Shown: piece after piece, positions 53,881-61,962 of the stretch | How positions within the stretch are numbered: the stretch's first letter is position 1 | How the letters are laid out: each line of letters opens with the position of its first letter | Assembly: GCF_040250305.1 (NCBI RefSeq) | Contig: NZ_CP158190.1 | Coordinates: 5,240,001 to 5,304,000, forward strand | Direction: 5' to 3' | From: Peribacillus frigoritolerans | GTDB lineage: Bacteria > Bacillota > Bacilli > Bacillales > DSM-1321 | Length of the DNA: 64,000 nt | The notes under the pieces: generated by a model | The model's input: the letters and a program-made list of their open reading frames with translations, nothing else | What the model was told of the DNA's origin: nothing | Database searches by the model: none | Translations under genes and position numbers: made by a program

Positions 53881-53899
53881 TTCGACAATTAATGTCGAA
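53881..53899. promoter_or_regulatory. Inverted pair of Spo0A boxes upstream of prophage sinI-like gene 2
   Basis: TTCGACA-ATTAA-TGTCGAA consists of two perfect 0A boxes (TGTCGAA) in inverted orientation, 127 bp before the start codon and 26 bp before the -35 candidate. Host sinI of B. subtilis is itself activated by phosphorylated Spo0A, so the phage copy appears to use the same input. Confidence 0.75.
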
Positions 53900-53925
53900 G
53901 GGTAAAAAAAAGTGTCTAATAGATG

Positions 53926-53954
53926 TTGTTCAACGTCCTTTAAAATTATGGTAT
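53926..53954 (+). promoter_or_regulatory. Candidate promoter of sinI-like gene 2
   Basis: TTGTTC (53926-53931), 17 nt, TGGTAT (53949-53954) is a weak SigA-like pair, as expected for an activator-dependent promoter. It is the best pair between the Spo0A boxes and the gene. Confidence 0.45.
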
Positions 53955-54025
53955 CGTAAATATAAGGTAATATAACCATATAAAGACTATAAAAAGATTA
54001 GGATACCTTATATATGGGAGGGAAC

Positions 54026-54163
54026 ATGTCAAATTCTTTATTTATCGAAAAAGACTTAGATAAGGATTGGGTAGAATTGATATTATATGCCCGAGAGTTA
54101 GGTATATCTATTGATGAAATTAGAGAATTCATAAATCGATCACAACCTTCGGAACCTGAGTAG
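54026..54163 (+). CDS. Prophage SinI-like antirepressor, copy 2 (45 aa)
   Basis: A 45-residue peptide, LDKDWVELILYARELGISID then EIREFINRSQ, with the SinI helix pattern D-x-x-W-V-x-L and EI-x-x-F. GGGAGG ends 3 nt before the ATG. It differs from copy 1 at seven residues, mostly in the tail. It is on the plus strand, against the direction of the early genes, with its own regulatory region, so it should be expressed in the lysogen under host control and not with the lytic operon. Confidence 0.85.
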   Translation: MSNSLFIEKDLDKDWVELILYARELGISIDEIREFINRSQPSEPE

Positions 54164-54207
54164 GGTCTTTTTTATTTCAACTTTTTAACTTATTGCAAAG
54201 TTTGTGT

Positions 54208-54431
54208 CTACGGTACGATTCTCATCAACTTAGCAAACCGAGGAGAAGAGAAATCTTCTACCGGGAATCGCCTTTGCTCGAATGTGAGATTATGAAGCAC
54301 TTCAGATTGTAGACTTTCTGTTTAAGAGGAGAGATAACCTCAAATCCCCTCACTAATAAATCCTTGATGGCTTGTTCAGCTTCATGCTTCCTTTGGCGTC
54401 TGATAATATCTGGTTGAATTTTATTAATCAT
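54208..54431 (-). pseudogene. Phage protein gene, probably frameshifted
   Basis: From the ATG at 54431 the frame reads INKIQPDIIRRQRKHEAEQA, then IKDLLVRGFEVISPL, a recognisable small phage protein start. It then runs into unlikely sequence and stops at 54258. Another frame just after the same point reads TESLQSEVLHNLTFEQRRFP, then VEDFSSPRFAKLMRIVP and stop at 54208, which looks like the genuine C-terminus. A small indel near 54325 would connect them. Confidence 0.5.
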
Positions 54432-54588
54432 GTCTTCCCCTAGCTTTTTCAGCTTTATAGATATCCTCCAATTCGCTCAAAGTTAACTCATATAGCTGCA
54501 ATCCTTCCGGCGTTTTGAAATACCCCATTTTCAAAAGTTCATTTTTATAAAAATCTTTTTCAAGTTCTACTCTTTTAGGTAAGTACAT
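54424..54588 (-). CDS. FbpA-like small basic protein, 54 aa
   Basis: A 54-residue protein (MYLPKRVELEKDFYKNELLK, then GYFKTPEGLQLYELTLSELE). The LYELTLSELEDIYK end matches the Fur-regulated basic protein A family, many members of which are phage-borne. AAAGGA precedes the ATG. Its stop overlaps the start of the next gene by 8 bp. Confidence 0.75.
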   Translation of the reverse strand: MYLPKRVELEKDFYKNELLKMGYFKTPEGLQLYELTLSELEDIYKAEKARGRHD

Positions 54589-54591
54589 AGT

Positions 54592-54738
54592 TCAATCCTT
54601 TCTAGCAAAATTAATATCTAGTACAAAATGACAGCCGCACGTACAAGAAAATTTATAATTATTTAGGCGTTGACGCTTCCCTGAATACACAACAAACTTA
54701 CAAGCTGGACAGAAAGCTTTAAATATTTGTCCGTTCAT
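54592..54738 (-). CDS. Small zinc-ribbon phage protein, 48 aa
   Basis: A 48-residue protein with CPAC (residues 10-13) and CTCGCH (32-37), so a zinc ribbon, joined by a basic loop (SGKRQRLNN). It ends 4 nt before the FbpA-like start. Possibly DNA-binding; function unknown. Confidence 0.7.
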   Translation of the reverse strand: MNGQIFKAFCPACKFVVYSGKRQRLNNYKFSCTCGCHFVLDINFARKD

Positions 54739-54759
54739 AAGTCTTCATCCTTTCACAGT

Positions 54760-55296
54760 TTAGATAAATCCTTTTTTCAGTAATTCTCGAGTCATATAGT
54801 AAAAATGATGGAAAATATAGTTCCCTGTGGCACCAGGAGCTAAGAAAACAGTTGAGAAGTTATATCTAACCTCAAATGTCTTCAAGCTTCCCAGCAGCGC
54901 TTTAGGTTCGTATTTACTCCGGTACAATCCATTCAATATTTTTTGATAGCCTTCCAGGTCTTCTACAATCATGACGAATGGATTTTTGGAGGCCCTAATC
55001 AATTCATTTTCAAACCGGTTCCGGTCCTTAATGGATCCCACCAGCTCATCCACTCCATTTTTTCGTTCAATACCTGCGGCCAGGTATAAGTCCCTGGTGA
55101 TTCCCATTTCAATATTTTTAGGAATCATTGCAGAGTAATCGGCTGTTTTCATTGTCCTTATTTTGAAAGGAACATTTTTCTTTCTAAAATAATCAAGTAC
55201 ATGTTGGTTTTTTTGCTCCCTGGTATCCACAATGATTTCAAGTGTTCCCAGGATCTGTTCTAATTCCTTGTCGGAATATCTATAATGTATGGCCAC
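54760..55296 (-). CDS. ERCC4-domain nuclease
   Basis: A 178-residue protein with the XPF/ERCC4 nuclease motifs: LEIIVDTREQKNQHVLDYFR, KTADYSAM and GIERKNGVDELVGSIKDRNR (the ERKxxxD signature is present). It should act on branched DNA in phage recombination or replication. It lies 2 nt after a hypothetical gene in the early operon. Confidence 0.92.
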   Translation of the reverse strand: MAIHYRYSDKELEQILGTLEIIVDTREQKNQHVLDYFRKKNVPFKIRTMKTADYSAMIPKNIEMGITRDLYLAAGIERKNGVDELVGSIKDRNRFENELIRASKNPFVMIVEDLEGYQKILNGLYRSKYEPKALLGSLKTFEVRYNFSTVFLAPGATGNYIFHHFYYMTRELLKKGFI

Positions 55297-55298
55297 AT

Positions 55299-55730
55299 TT
55301 ACTGCCTCCTAAAGTACGACATTGCACGATTAAAAATTTCCTTGGATAGTTTATCCGTCACTTCATTTTCAAAATTACATATTGGCTCAGTGACCTTATC
55401 CCAGCCGTTATTATTCAAATCGATTAGCAATTGCATAACAGCTGCCGTGCCAGCAGCATCATAATTTAACCAATCATTTATTTTTCCGTTCATATCCTGG
55501 TCGATACCACAATAGAATTTAATAATCTTGTCCATCGTCTGCTTAACTGCATGATCCTGGTCAGAATAATTCCCTTGCAGGAAAGCAACGATTCTAGCTT
55601 TATATGATTTGGCTAAGTCTTCTAGTTCTGGATAGATATTTTCTGGGTTGTCTATGTACAATTCGTCATTTTCCAGAACAAAGGGAGATCCTAACGATTT
55701 GAAATCATCAATTATTTGTTTTGGATGCAT
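55299..55730 (-). CDS. Hypothetical early phage protein, 143 aa
   Basis: A 143-residue acidic protein (MHPKQIIDDFKSLGSPFVLE; CGIDQDMNGKINDWLNYDAA). I chose the ATG at 55730 behind GAGGTG. It lies between primase-helicase and ERCC4 nuclease genes, so a replication role is plausible; no domain recognised. Confidence 0.65.
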   Translation of the reverse strand: MHPKQIIDDFKSLGSPFVLENDELYIDNPENIYPELEDLAKSYKARIVAFLQGNYSDQDHAVKQTMDKIIKFYCGIDQDMNGKINDWLNYDAAGTAAVMQLLIDLNNNGWDKVTEPICNFENEVTDKLSKEIFNRAMSYFRRQ

Positions 55731-55976
55731 AAAACACCTCTTTTTCATGGGTTACAAAAGGGTTACAAAGTTAAACACGCTTCAGCCTTAGAGCCACAAG
55801 GGATTAAGCCCTAGGGTTACTAAGTGTTACCCATTTTCGTAAAAGATCCCTATATATATATATTATTTTTTTATTTATTTTTTCATGGGAGTGAACAGGG
55901 AAAATAAGTAACACTAAGTAACCAAACAATAAAAACCAAAATCTAGTATTCTCTTAAACCCTTATACACCAAAAGT

Positions 55977-58406
55977 TTAAAGCTTCTTTCTAGTAATATG
56001 AGTGACCTTGTTTGGGTTACTTTTCTGTGTCTGTTTAGTAACCCCCTTAGTAACCCTTTCTTCATCATCTGGTAAAAATCCAGCACCTGCATATTGATTC
56101 AAGGTGATTCCATGAATGAAGTTTTTGTTCTTTGCACCTTTTTCCTTTTTAAATCCTCGAATTTCTAACTGCCTATAAAAAACACGATTTTTTAATTCCA
56201 TTTCGTTATTCTGATAACACCACTTTGTGTAATTCTCATATAAGGTTTTAGCTTCAATTTTTGCATTTACTTTAATTGAACAATTTTCATCAATGAAGGG
56301 TCCTAAAATATCCATGTCTTGTCTGTATTCCTCTGTTGCATCTCTTACGGCATCAGGCTCACCCAATCCATCAGCCTGCCATTTTAAGCAGCCTTCCACA
56401 GCCCAACGAAGTATGCCGGGCATTTCCCTTGCTAATTTATCTGGAAGATCGTAGTCGATTTTGTCTTTAGGTATCGTTACAGTGAAAGGAATTAATTTAA
56501 TCCTTCTCCATATACCTTCATCCGATCCTTTGATAATTGGCTTATGATTTGTCGTGAAGAAAACTTTAAACTCAGGTGTAAATTCAAAGTATTCTTGTCT
56601 AAGGAAACGGGCGGACATCTTCTCTCCACCGGTGATTTGCTTAACCAATGATTCAGACAGTTGCTGCCCTTCCTCACTCTCTACGGCTGATACAAACCGG
56701 GCACCGTCCAGCCTGGCCACATCATTATTGATTCCACTGTCATTTTTCTTTTTTAAAAAAGTGTCACTGTTTGTTTGCCGGCCGTAATCTCCAAGTAGAT
56801 CCTGGATTGTATTTATGAAAGTTGATTTTCCATTTCGACCATTACCGAAAAGGAAAAACATGATTTGTTCCTTTGTTACACCCGTGAATGAATATCCAAT
56901 GGCTTTCTGAAGAAATCCAATAAGCTCAAAATCCGGTTTCCCCTCTGGTGTTAGAAAAATGCTTTCTAAGAATCCAATCCAGTTCGGACATTTTGCATCC
57001 TTCTTATATTCGATTGGAGAAATCTTAGTAAAGAGCAAGTCTCTATCATGTGGGCTTAATTCTCCTGTTTTTAGGTCAATAACTCCGTTATCACAATTAA
57101 AAAGAAATTTATGAGCATCCAGGTCTTTCTTTTTGATTGAGACCATTGGCCTTACATCCAAAATGCTGTTTATTCGAATGGCTCGTTTTTCACACTTCTT
57201 TGCCCAATCGTTAAGCTGTTTTGCACGATATCGATCTTCTTCCGTTTTTGACTCCTGGTAGAGCCCTCTAAGCGTTTTAGCAGCAAGAGCTTCGATGTTC
57301 CTTTTGCTATCCTCCTGCCATTGCTTTCCGTTCCATATGAGCCATTCCAGTTCGTTACAGTACCGGATATTGTCGCCATGGTAATAAACGATTCGCTCTG
57401 CATTTCCCAGCTCTGTTAAATGAAAATTTGGGACCTTATCAATGATTTCCTCAGTATCTTCGATTTCATTTGGCTCATCCGAAATGTATATTTCATATTT
57501 CTTTTCCTCAGGCGGTTCAAAATCAGATATGGTTGAGGGAGTAGCAAGAATGGCCGTTTCAATTGTCATTTGACCATATGTCCGACCGTCCCCTGAATGC
57601 TGCTTATCCCACTTTTCACGAAGAAGACTTGATTCACGAAACATGGAATCCATTTTCGATGCGTCCTTACCAGTCCAGAAGGCCAAGTGATTGCACAAAG
57701 CCATATCTGTGGAAGAGTGGTCTCCATTGATCAGGAGGCCTTGAAACAAATCCTTAATGTTGCCGCCACTCTTACTGTTGAACATTCTTTCCCACAGATC
57801 GGCATTAGAAAGGCTACTGAAGTCTTCCCTTTCCCTTTGCTCTGTCCTCGCCTTTGGAGCCGGCATTTCTTTTCCCTTCAGGTACTTATCAAAGAGAACC
57901 TTTAATTCATCCGAACGATCCACAATTAGGACCTCTCCCAGGCTATTCCCTGTGAAGGTGAAGTAACGACCGTGACGATAAACCTCTAAGCCAATCCCTG
58001 AGTTTTTCCGGCCGGTACCAGGCCCCTTTAACGGAAGCTTACCTTTCGCGATAATATGAATGCCTTCTCCACTTGGGGAATATTCCGTATAGCTTTGGAC
58101 CGTTTCAATAACATCTTCAGCAAGCTCAGTAAGGGCTCCTTCATTCACACAATGGTCGATATCAATTCCAATGAATGGATCATCTTTGGAAAACATAAAC
58201 CCTATTCCGTCATATCCGCCCTTCTCAAAGAACTTAATAATTGTCGGAAAGGTAGACCAGCTGCGTTTATTATTGGATTGTGCCATCTCCCCGTTTATTT
58301 GATATGGAACCTTGGTGCTTTTTCCCCCACGTTCTTCTTTTCGCCATAGGATCCAATGAGGAGTGTTTTTAAGCTCTACAGGTATATTGTGAAATTGATG
58401 TGTCAT
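55977..58406 (-). CDS. Primase-helicase (AEP-like primase and SF3/D5 helicase)
   Basis: An 809-residue replication protein. Residues 1-180 resemble the primase-polymerase part (GIGFMFSKDDPFIGIDIDHC, EYSPSGEGIHIIAKG). A D5-N region follows, and residues about 490-660 are a SF3 helicase with Walker A FGNGRNGKSTFINTIQDLL. It initiates and unwinds phage DNA. Confidence 0.93.
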   Translation of the reverse strand: MTHQFHNIPVELKNTPHWILWRKEERGGKSTKVPYQINGEMAQSNNKRSWSTFPTIIKFFEKGGYDGIGFMFSKDDPFIGIDIDHCVNEGALTELAEDVIETVQSYTEYSPSGEGIHIIAKGKLPLKGPGTGRKNSGIGLEVYRHGRYFTFTGNSLGEVLIVDRSDELKVLFDKYLKGKEMPAPKARTEQREREDFSSLSNADLWERMFNSKSGGNIKDLFQGLLINGDHSSTDMALCNHLAFWTGKDASKMDSMFRESSLLREKWDKQHSGDGRTYGQMTIETAILATPSTISDFEPPEEKKYEIYISDEPNEIEDTEEIIDKVPNFHLTELGNAERIVYYHGDNIRYCNELEWLIWNGKQWQEDSKRNIEALAAKTLRGLYQESKTEEDRYRAKQLNDWAKKCEKRAIRINSILDVRPMVSIKKKDLDAHKFLFNCDNGVIDLKTGELSPHDRDLLFTKISPIEYKKDAKCPNWIGFLESIFLTPEGKPDFELIGFLQKAIGYSFTGVTKEQIMFFLFGNGRNGKSTFINTIQDLLGDYGRQTNSDTFLKKKNDSGINNDVARLDGARFVSAVESEEGQQLSESLVKQITGGEKMSARFLRQEYFEFTPEFKVFFTTNHKPIIKGSDEGIWRRIKLIPFTVTIPKDKIDYDLPDKLAREMPGILRWAVEGCLKWQADGLGEPDAVRDATEEYRQDMDILGPFIDENCSIKVNAKIEAKTLYENYTKWCYQNNEMELKNRVFYRQLEIRGFKKEKGAKNKNFIHGITLNQYAGAGFLPDDEERVTKGVTKQTQKSNPNKVTHITRKKL

Positions 58407-58476
58407 TTGATTACTCCCTTTTGAAAAGGGAGCCTATCAAGCTCCCCTCTATTCATTGAATCTATTAATTTGTTGC

Positions 58477-58914
58477 TTAAAATGGAACATCATTGTCGGA
58501 AATCTTGATTTCATTGTCCGGCGCTGAAGCTTCAGAAACTTTAAACGCTTTAACCTCTGCGAATTTCTTGCCATTATACTCACGTTCACCCACTACTAAA
58601 CGAACAGGCTTTTTCAAAAAGGTATCTGCCCATTCCTTATAAGAACCAAATTCCATTCCGTCCGGGAATTGTGCAGCTTTCGAAGCCTGTTGGAACCTCC
58701 ACAGTGTGTTATCAGAAACGATGAAGTTATCAAAAAGGACCTTTTGTCCTTGGCATGGTTGATCTACATCTGAACGAATTTCATAATCAACAACAACCAT
58801 GTTTTTTCCTGTTGAGGATACCTTTTGTTCATAATTCATCACGATTGCTTCATATTCACCTGGCTTGATTTGTTCGAAATTGGATTCACCTTTTGTATGG
58901 TCTACTTTAAACAT
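58477..58914 (-). CDS. DUF669 family protein
   Basis: A 145-residue protein: GEYEAIVMNYEQKVSSTGKN and VLFDNFIVSDNTLWRFQQAS are family marks. DUF669 proteins stand with RecA-like ATPase genes and are thought to bind single-stranded DNA. It lies 15 nt after the ATPase gene. Confidence 0.88.
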   Translation of the reverse strand: MFKVDHTKGESNFEQIKPGEYEAIVMNYEQKVSSTGKNMVVVDYEIRSDVDQPCQGQKVLFDNFIVSDNTLWRFQQASKAAQFPDGMEFGSYKEWADTFLKKPVRLVVGEREYNGKKFAEVKAFKVSEASAPDNEIKISDNDVPF

Positions 58915-58929
58915 TTAAAATTCCTCCTA

Positions 58930-59847
58930 TTATATAAATTCTGCTAATCTTTCAAGCGCTGTACTTGCAAGTTTGATAGAGAAATCATCAAGCTTTGTAT
59001 TTGCTTTAAATTCAAATTCTTCGACTTTCTTTTGAGCTTCAGCATTGCTGGATGCAATAGCCTTCACCTGTTCAATCAAGCTAACCCTTCGGTCTTCTTC
59101 CTCGGCTTTTACATCTATCCCGAGCTCGAGCCATCGAAAAAGCTTTCGACCAACATCAACAGTAATTTTCTGCGGCTTACCTTCAAACATCTGAGTATTA
59201 TCCTTGGATACATCAGCAACATGATCAATATCAATTATAAAATTGAGCATGAACTCATATTCCATTTCTTCCTTTTGTACAGGCTTGGTACCAACTTTTC
59301 TTGGTGCCATCTTACCTTCACTGTTCGGCTCCACAACATACTCTGTTTTGGTCCTAAAGGTTGCCAAGATATGAACATTATTTTGAGTAAGTGTTTTGAT
59401 TAACTTAGTTGTTTCCGGTGCAAGCTTGCCCCAGTTTTGAAATGAATTACCGGACATTTGCCCATGGGTTTCAACTATGCCGCCCTCACCCATCCAATTG
59501 TGAGAAATAGAGTCCACTATAACCACCTCAGCACCAGCTGCCTTTATTGTTTGAACGGCCATTTGATATCGGTCAGTTGTGAATGGCGGTGTAAAATCAA
59601 TGTGTCTGAATTTACCGATACGAATATCACCGATTTGCAAGTTGGCATATAATTTTGATCTCCTGTGTTCGGTATCAACTACACCAATCTTCAGCCATAA
59701 CTCAGACTCACTGGCATCTGGATATGCTTCTTTCATCATTCCGTAAGCAACGACCAGGGCACTTACTGTTTTGCCAGAGCCGCTGCAGCCAATGAAGCCT
59801 ACGACTGCCTTTTCCTTTTCGCGTTCAGCTTCTGTGACTTGGAACAC
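58930..59847 (-). CDS. RecA-like phage ATPase
   Basis: A 305-residue AAA/RecA-type nucleotide-binding protein with Walker A GFIGCSGSGKTVSAL and Walker B VVIVDSISHNW, then AHIL-type VHILATFRTKTEYVV. I chose the GTG at 59847 behind AAGAAGGTG. The frame is open to a TTG at 59964, but that lies in a promoter (TTGACA) reading the other way and lacks a ribosome site. Confidence 0.85.
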   Translation of the reverse strand: MFQVTEAEREKEKAVVGFIGCSGSGKTVSALVVAYGMMKEAYPDASESELWLKIGVVDTEHRRSKLYANLQIGDIRIGKFRHIDFTPPFTTDRYQMAVQTIKAAGAEVVIVDSISHNWMGEGGIVETHGQMSGNSFQNWGKLAPETTKLIKTLTQNNVHILATFRTKTEYVVEPNSEGKMAPRKVGTKPVQKEEMEYEFMLNFIIDIDHVADVSKDNTQMFEGKPQKITVDVGRKLFRWLELGIDVKAEEEDRRVSLIEQVKAIASSNAEAQKKVEEFEFKANTKLDDFSIKLASTALERLAEFI

Positions 59848-59957
59848 GTAATCACCTTCTTTACACTTATTTCTTATAGTTGCATCTAGTTGATTCAGAT
59901 TAATTAATAGTGAATAAGGGCTAACAAAATACAATAATTGTCGATATATCACTTTTT

Positions 59958-59986
59958 TTGACAAAACTATTTAAAATATTCATATT
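59958..59986 (+). promoter_or_regulatory. SigA-type promoter of the Spo0E-like gene
   Basis: TTGACA (59958-59963), 17 nt, CATATT (59981-59986) reads into the Spo0E-like gene. The -35 is a perfect match. Confidence 0.65.
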
Positions 59987-60039
59987 TCGTAATACTATAG
60001 ACTTAGTTATTCCATAAGAATTTAAAAGGAGCCACTACT

Positions 60040-60207
60040 ATCTGTAATTTCAAATCCCAGACGGAATTATTAGATTTAAAAATAAAGTTTCTAAGAAAAA
60101 AACTTGTACATTGTGGTCTAAACAAAGGTCTTTCTCATTGGGAAACCATTCACTATAGCCAAAGGCTAGACAAGTTAATTTTTATGTCTTTATTACAATC
60201 TAAATAA
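60040..60207 (+). CDS. Spo0E-like aspartyl-phosphate phosphatase with ATC start
   Basis: Spo0E-family proteins dephosphorylate Spo0A and delay sporulation. The 55-residue frame has the two-helix pattern: LLDLKIKFLRKKLVHCGLNK, then GLSHWETIHYSQRLDKLI with the SQxLD signature. AAAAGGAG is followed 8 nt later by ATC where ATG is expected; no ATG, GTG or TTG occurs before the domain. So it either starts at ATC or is silenced by an ATG-to-ATC change. A good promoter lies upstream, and it is on the plus strand, opposite to the early operon. Confidence 0.75.
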   Translation: MCNFKSQTELLDLKIKFLRKKLVHCGLNKGLSHWETIHYSQRLDKLIFMSLLQSK

Positions 60208-60258
60208 CCTTTAACTATTGACACTTTCCTCTAGCCCTTTGAAACTTTTAATTCTGAG

Positions 60259-60807
60259 TCATACTTCAACAAAATAAGAAGTTGACTCAGGTTTAACAAT
60301 AACTCCAGGTACAATCTGGCCGTTCTCATCCACCACTACCTTTTCACCACTGATTTTTACGATTTTCAATGACTTTTTCAAGTCGGCCCATTTCACACTA
60401 TTCTTGATGAATTCATCCATTTCGTTTTCAATAACGTATTGAAGGATAACTTCCTCATTTGCCTTATCAGGGGCCTCCTTAGATTTGCGGGTTTTCGATT
60501 TGCCATATGGTGTGCTGATGGTTTTAGCCTTTGGATCCTCAGCCAGCTGTTTAGCATGGTACAAGGTAACAAGTGATTCAAAAAAGCTCACGCTATTGGT
60601 AATAGATGAAAGTTCTACTTCCTCCCATTCAGCAATACGATCACGTTCCACGTTAGCCAGCTGCTTGATTTCCTTCTCCTTTGACTTAAGAGCAGTAAGT
60701 TTACGGAATGCCCAATTTAGGCTGTTGATGTCCGTAATTTCAAAGTTTGTTTCCTGCGATTGGATTTCTTCAACTTCCATAAGCTCAATTTGTTGTAATG
60801 AATTCAT
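60259..60807 (-). CDS. Gam-like host-nuclease inhibitor family protein
   Basis: A 182-residue protein: FEITDINSLNWAFRKLTALK, a long coiled coil (about 35-100) and PYGKSKTRKSKEAPDKANEE fit the Gam-like family. Gam blocks host nuclease action on linear phage DNA. It overlaps the upstream gene by 4 bp. Confidence 0.82.
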   Translation of the reverse strand: MNSLQQIELMEVEEIQSQETNFEITDINSLNWAFRKLTALKSKEKEIKQLANVERDRIAEWEEVELSSITNSVSFFESLVTLYHAKQLAEDPKAKTISTPYGKSKTRKSKEAPDKANEEVILQYVIENEMDEFIKNSVKWADLKKSLKIVKISGEKVVVDENGQIVPGVIVKPESTSYFVEV

Positions 60808-60977
60808 TTGTTTTCCTCCTTCAACTCGTTTTCAAGAGATTCATATATTTCAATTAGATCATCATAAAAGTGGCTTCCACCTAAAGCAGGTTCATGTTTC
60901 TCCAGGATTTTATAGAGACTTTCTAATTTAGGATTAGCAGGACTAAAAACAGTATTTTTCTTTGTTTCGAAATACAT
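60804..60977 (-). CDS. Small early phage protein, 57 aa
   Basis: A 57-residue protein (MYFETKKNTVFSPANPKLES, ending NELKEENK). GGAGG lies before the ATG at 60977, and its stop overlaps the start of the Gam-like gene (ATGA). Its start touches the stop of the upstream gene. Function unknown. Confidence 0.72.
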   Translation of the reverse strand: MYFETKKNTVFSPANPKLESLYKILEKHEPALGGSHFYDDLIEIYESLENELKEENK

Positions 60978-61307
60978 TTATTTGTCCTCCTGTTGCATAT
61001 TTGGATTAAAAATGAATAGAATATCTATAAGCGTTGTAAAATTTTTAGGACTCCTGTCTGCAAACAGGGGTCTATTATAATTGATTGAGTATGAAGGATA
61101 TACATACTTCACACCAACAACAGGTAAATTAATTTCTGTGATAAGCTCGTCCTTGCGATTAAACAATTTGAAAACCCCATCATGCTCGATAATGTCATCC
61201 ACAGCTTGTCCACCGAATTCCTTACCAACCTCAATGGTATAAATAAAAGGATGGGTTGCTTCAGCAGTTACCTCAAAAGACTTAATCCTTCTTTCCAATT
61301 GCTCCAC
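60978..61307 (-). CDS. Hypothetical early phage protein, 109 aa
   Basis: A 109-residue protein (MEQLERRIKSFEVTAEATHP; GVFKLFNRKDELITEINLPV) with GTG start at 61307 behind GGGAGG. Family unknown; part of the tightly packed early operon. Confidence 0.7.
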   Translation of the reverse strand: MEQLERRIKSFEVTAEATHPFIYTIEVGKEFGGQAVDDIIEHDGVFKLFNRKDELITEINLPVVGVKYVYPSYSINYNRPLFADRSPKNFTTLIDILFIFNPNMQQEDK

Positions 61308-61404
61308 CTCCCTTCAAACGCCCTGCAGTCAAAGAGCTACCGCACATACATCCACCTAAAAACACCAGTAATACGAAGAATCCGGAAACCATGAATTCGC
61401 CCAA
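61282..61404 (-). CDS. Small membrane protein, 40 aa
   Basis: A 40-residue frame starting at a TTG (61404) behind GGGGGG: MGEFMVSGFFVLLVFLGGCM then CGSSLTAGRL. It has one hydrophobic span followed by a Cys pair. It overlaps the next gene by 26 bp. Length and lack of a strong start keep confidence moderate. Confidence 0.5.
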   Translation of the reverse strand: MGEFMVSGFFVLLVFLGGCMCGSSLTAGRLKGGGAIGKKD

Positions 61405-61418
61405 TGAGTTATCCCCCC

Positions 61419-61670
61419 TTAAGAAACCTTCTTATCTTCTTCACTTTTTTCTAATGGCTTTTTATAGGTCAAATAAGTTCGGAAATGCCCGTTTTCCTTA
61501 ACAACTGTTCGATCATAATTTTCTAATGGATTTTCCTTTTGGGTTGAGCCAGGTGCTGTATACTTCCAAGCACCGGCTCTATTAAGGAGTTCAGACAGCC
61601 CTTTAGGAACAGGTACTTCATATCCCCCTAGAGATATACTAGTTACAATTAAATCCTCCTTAATCCTCAT
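61419..61670 (-). CDS. Hypothetical early phage protein, 83 aa
   Basis: An 83-residue protein (MRIKEDLIVTSISLGGYEVP, TVVKENGHFRTYLTYKKP) between Cro and the small membrane gene. GGAGG lies 8 nt before the ATG. No domain recognised. Confidence 0.7.
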   Translation of the reverse strand: MRIKEDLIVTSISLGGYEVPVPKGLSELLNRAGAWKYTAPGSTQKENPLENYDRTVVKENGHFRTYLTYKKPLEKSEEDKKVS

Positions 61671-61689
61671 ATGACCACCTCCCTCTACT

Positions 61690-61923
61690 TTAGTGGGTAG
61701 AAATCCTCTCTATTTCTCTACTTAAAGTAGAGTCTGCATTAAAAAAAATAAAATCATAACTTAAATCTAAAATGTCACAAATCTTCTTAGCTTCCTTTAT
61801 CGTTACGTCATCAGGTTGTTTCTCCATCTTGCTGTATGTTTGAACATGAACACCTAGCTTTGAAGCTATTTCGCGTTGTGTAAAACCTTTTAATAATCTG
61901 GCTTGTTTTAGTGTGAGAATCAT
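61690..61923 (-). CDS. Cro-like XRE transcription regulator
   Basis: A 77-residue XRE protein (LTLKQARLLKGFTQREIASK LGVHVQTYSKMEKQPDD) divergent from the CI-like gene, so it is the Cro equivalent. I chose the ATG at 61923 behind GAGGTG. An AAGTAGAG palindrome lies inside its own 3' end. Confidence 0.88.
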   Translation of the reverse strand: MILTLKQARLLKGFTQREIASKLGVHVQTYSKMEKQPDDVTIKEAKKICDILDLSYDFIFFNADSTLSREIERISTH

Positions 61924-61962
61924 GGTTATCACCTCGCTTTTTACCCTTCACAATCACATGTT

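Larger units (their letters stand above)
53460..54025. other. Non-coding regulatory stretch in front of the second sinI-like gene
   Basis: No supported CDS; an 81-codon plus-strand frame at 53544-53789 lacks a ribosome site. The right half contains the Spo0A-box pair, a promoter candidate and a long-range inverted repeat TATAAGGTA (53961-53969) / TACCTTATA (54004-54012). Confidence 0.5.

Noticed and set aside
55850-55880. TATATATATA run in front of the primase gene as an origin
   Set aside because: Only a short AT run without iterons; not enough to call an origin.
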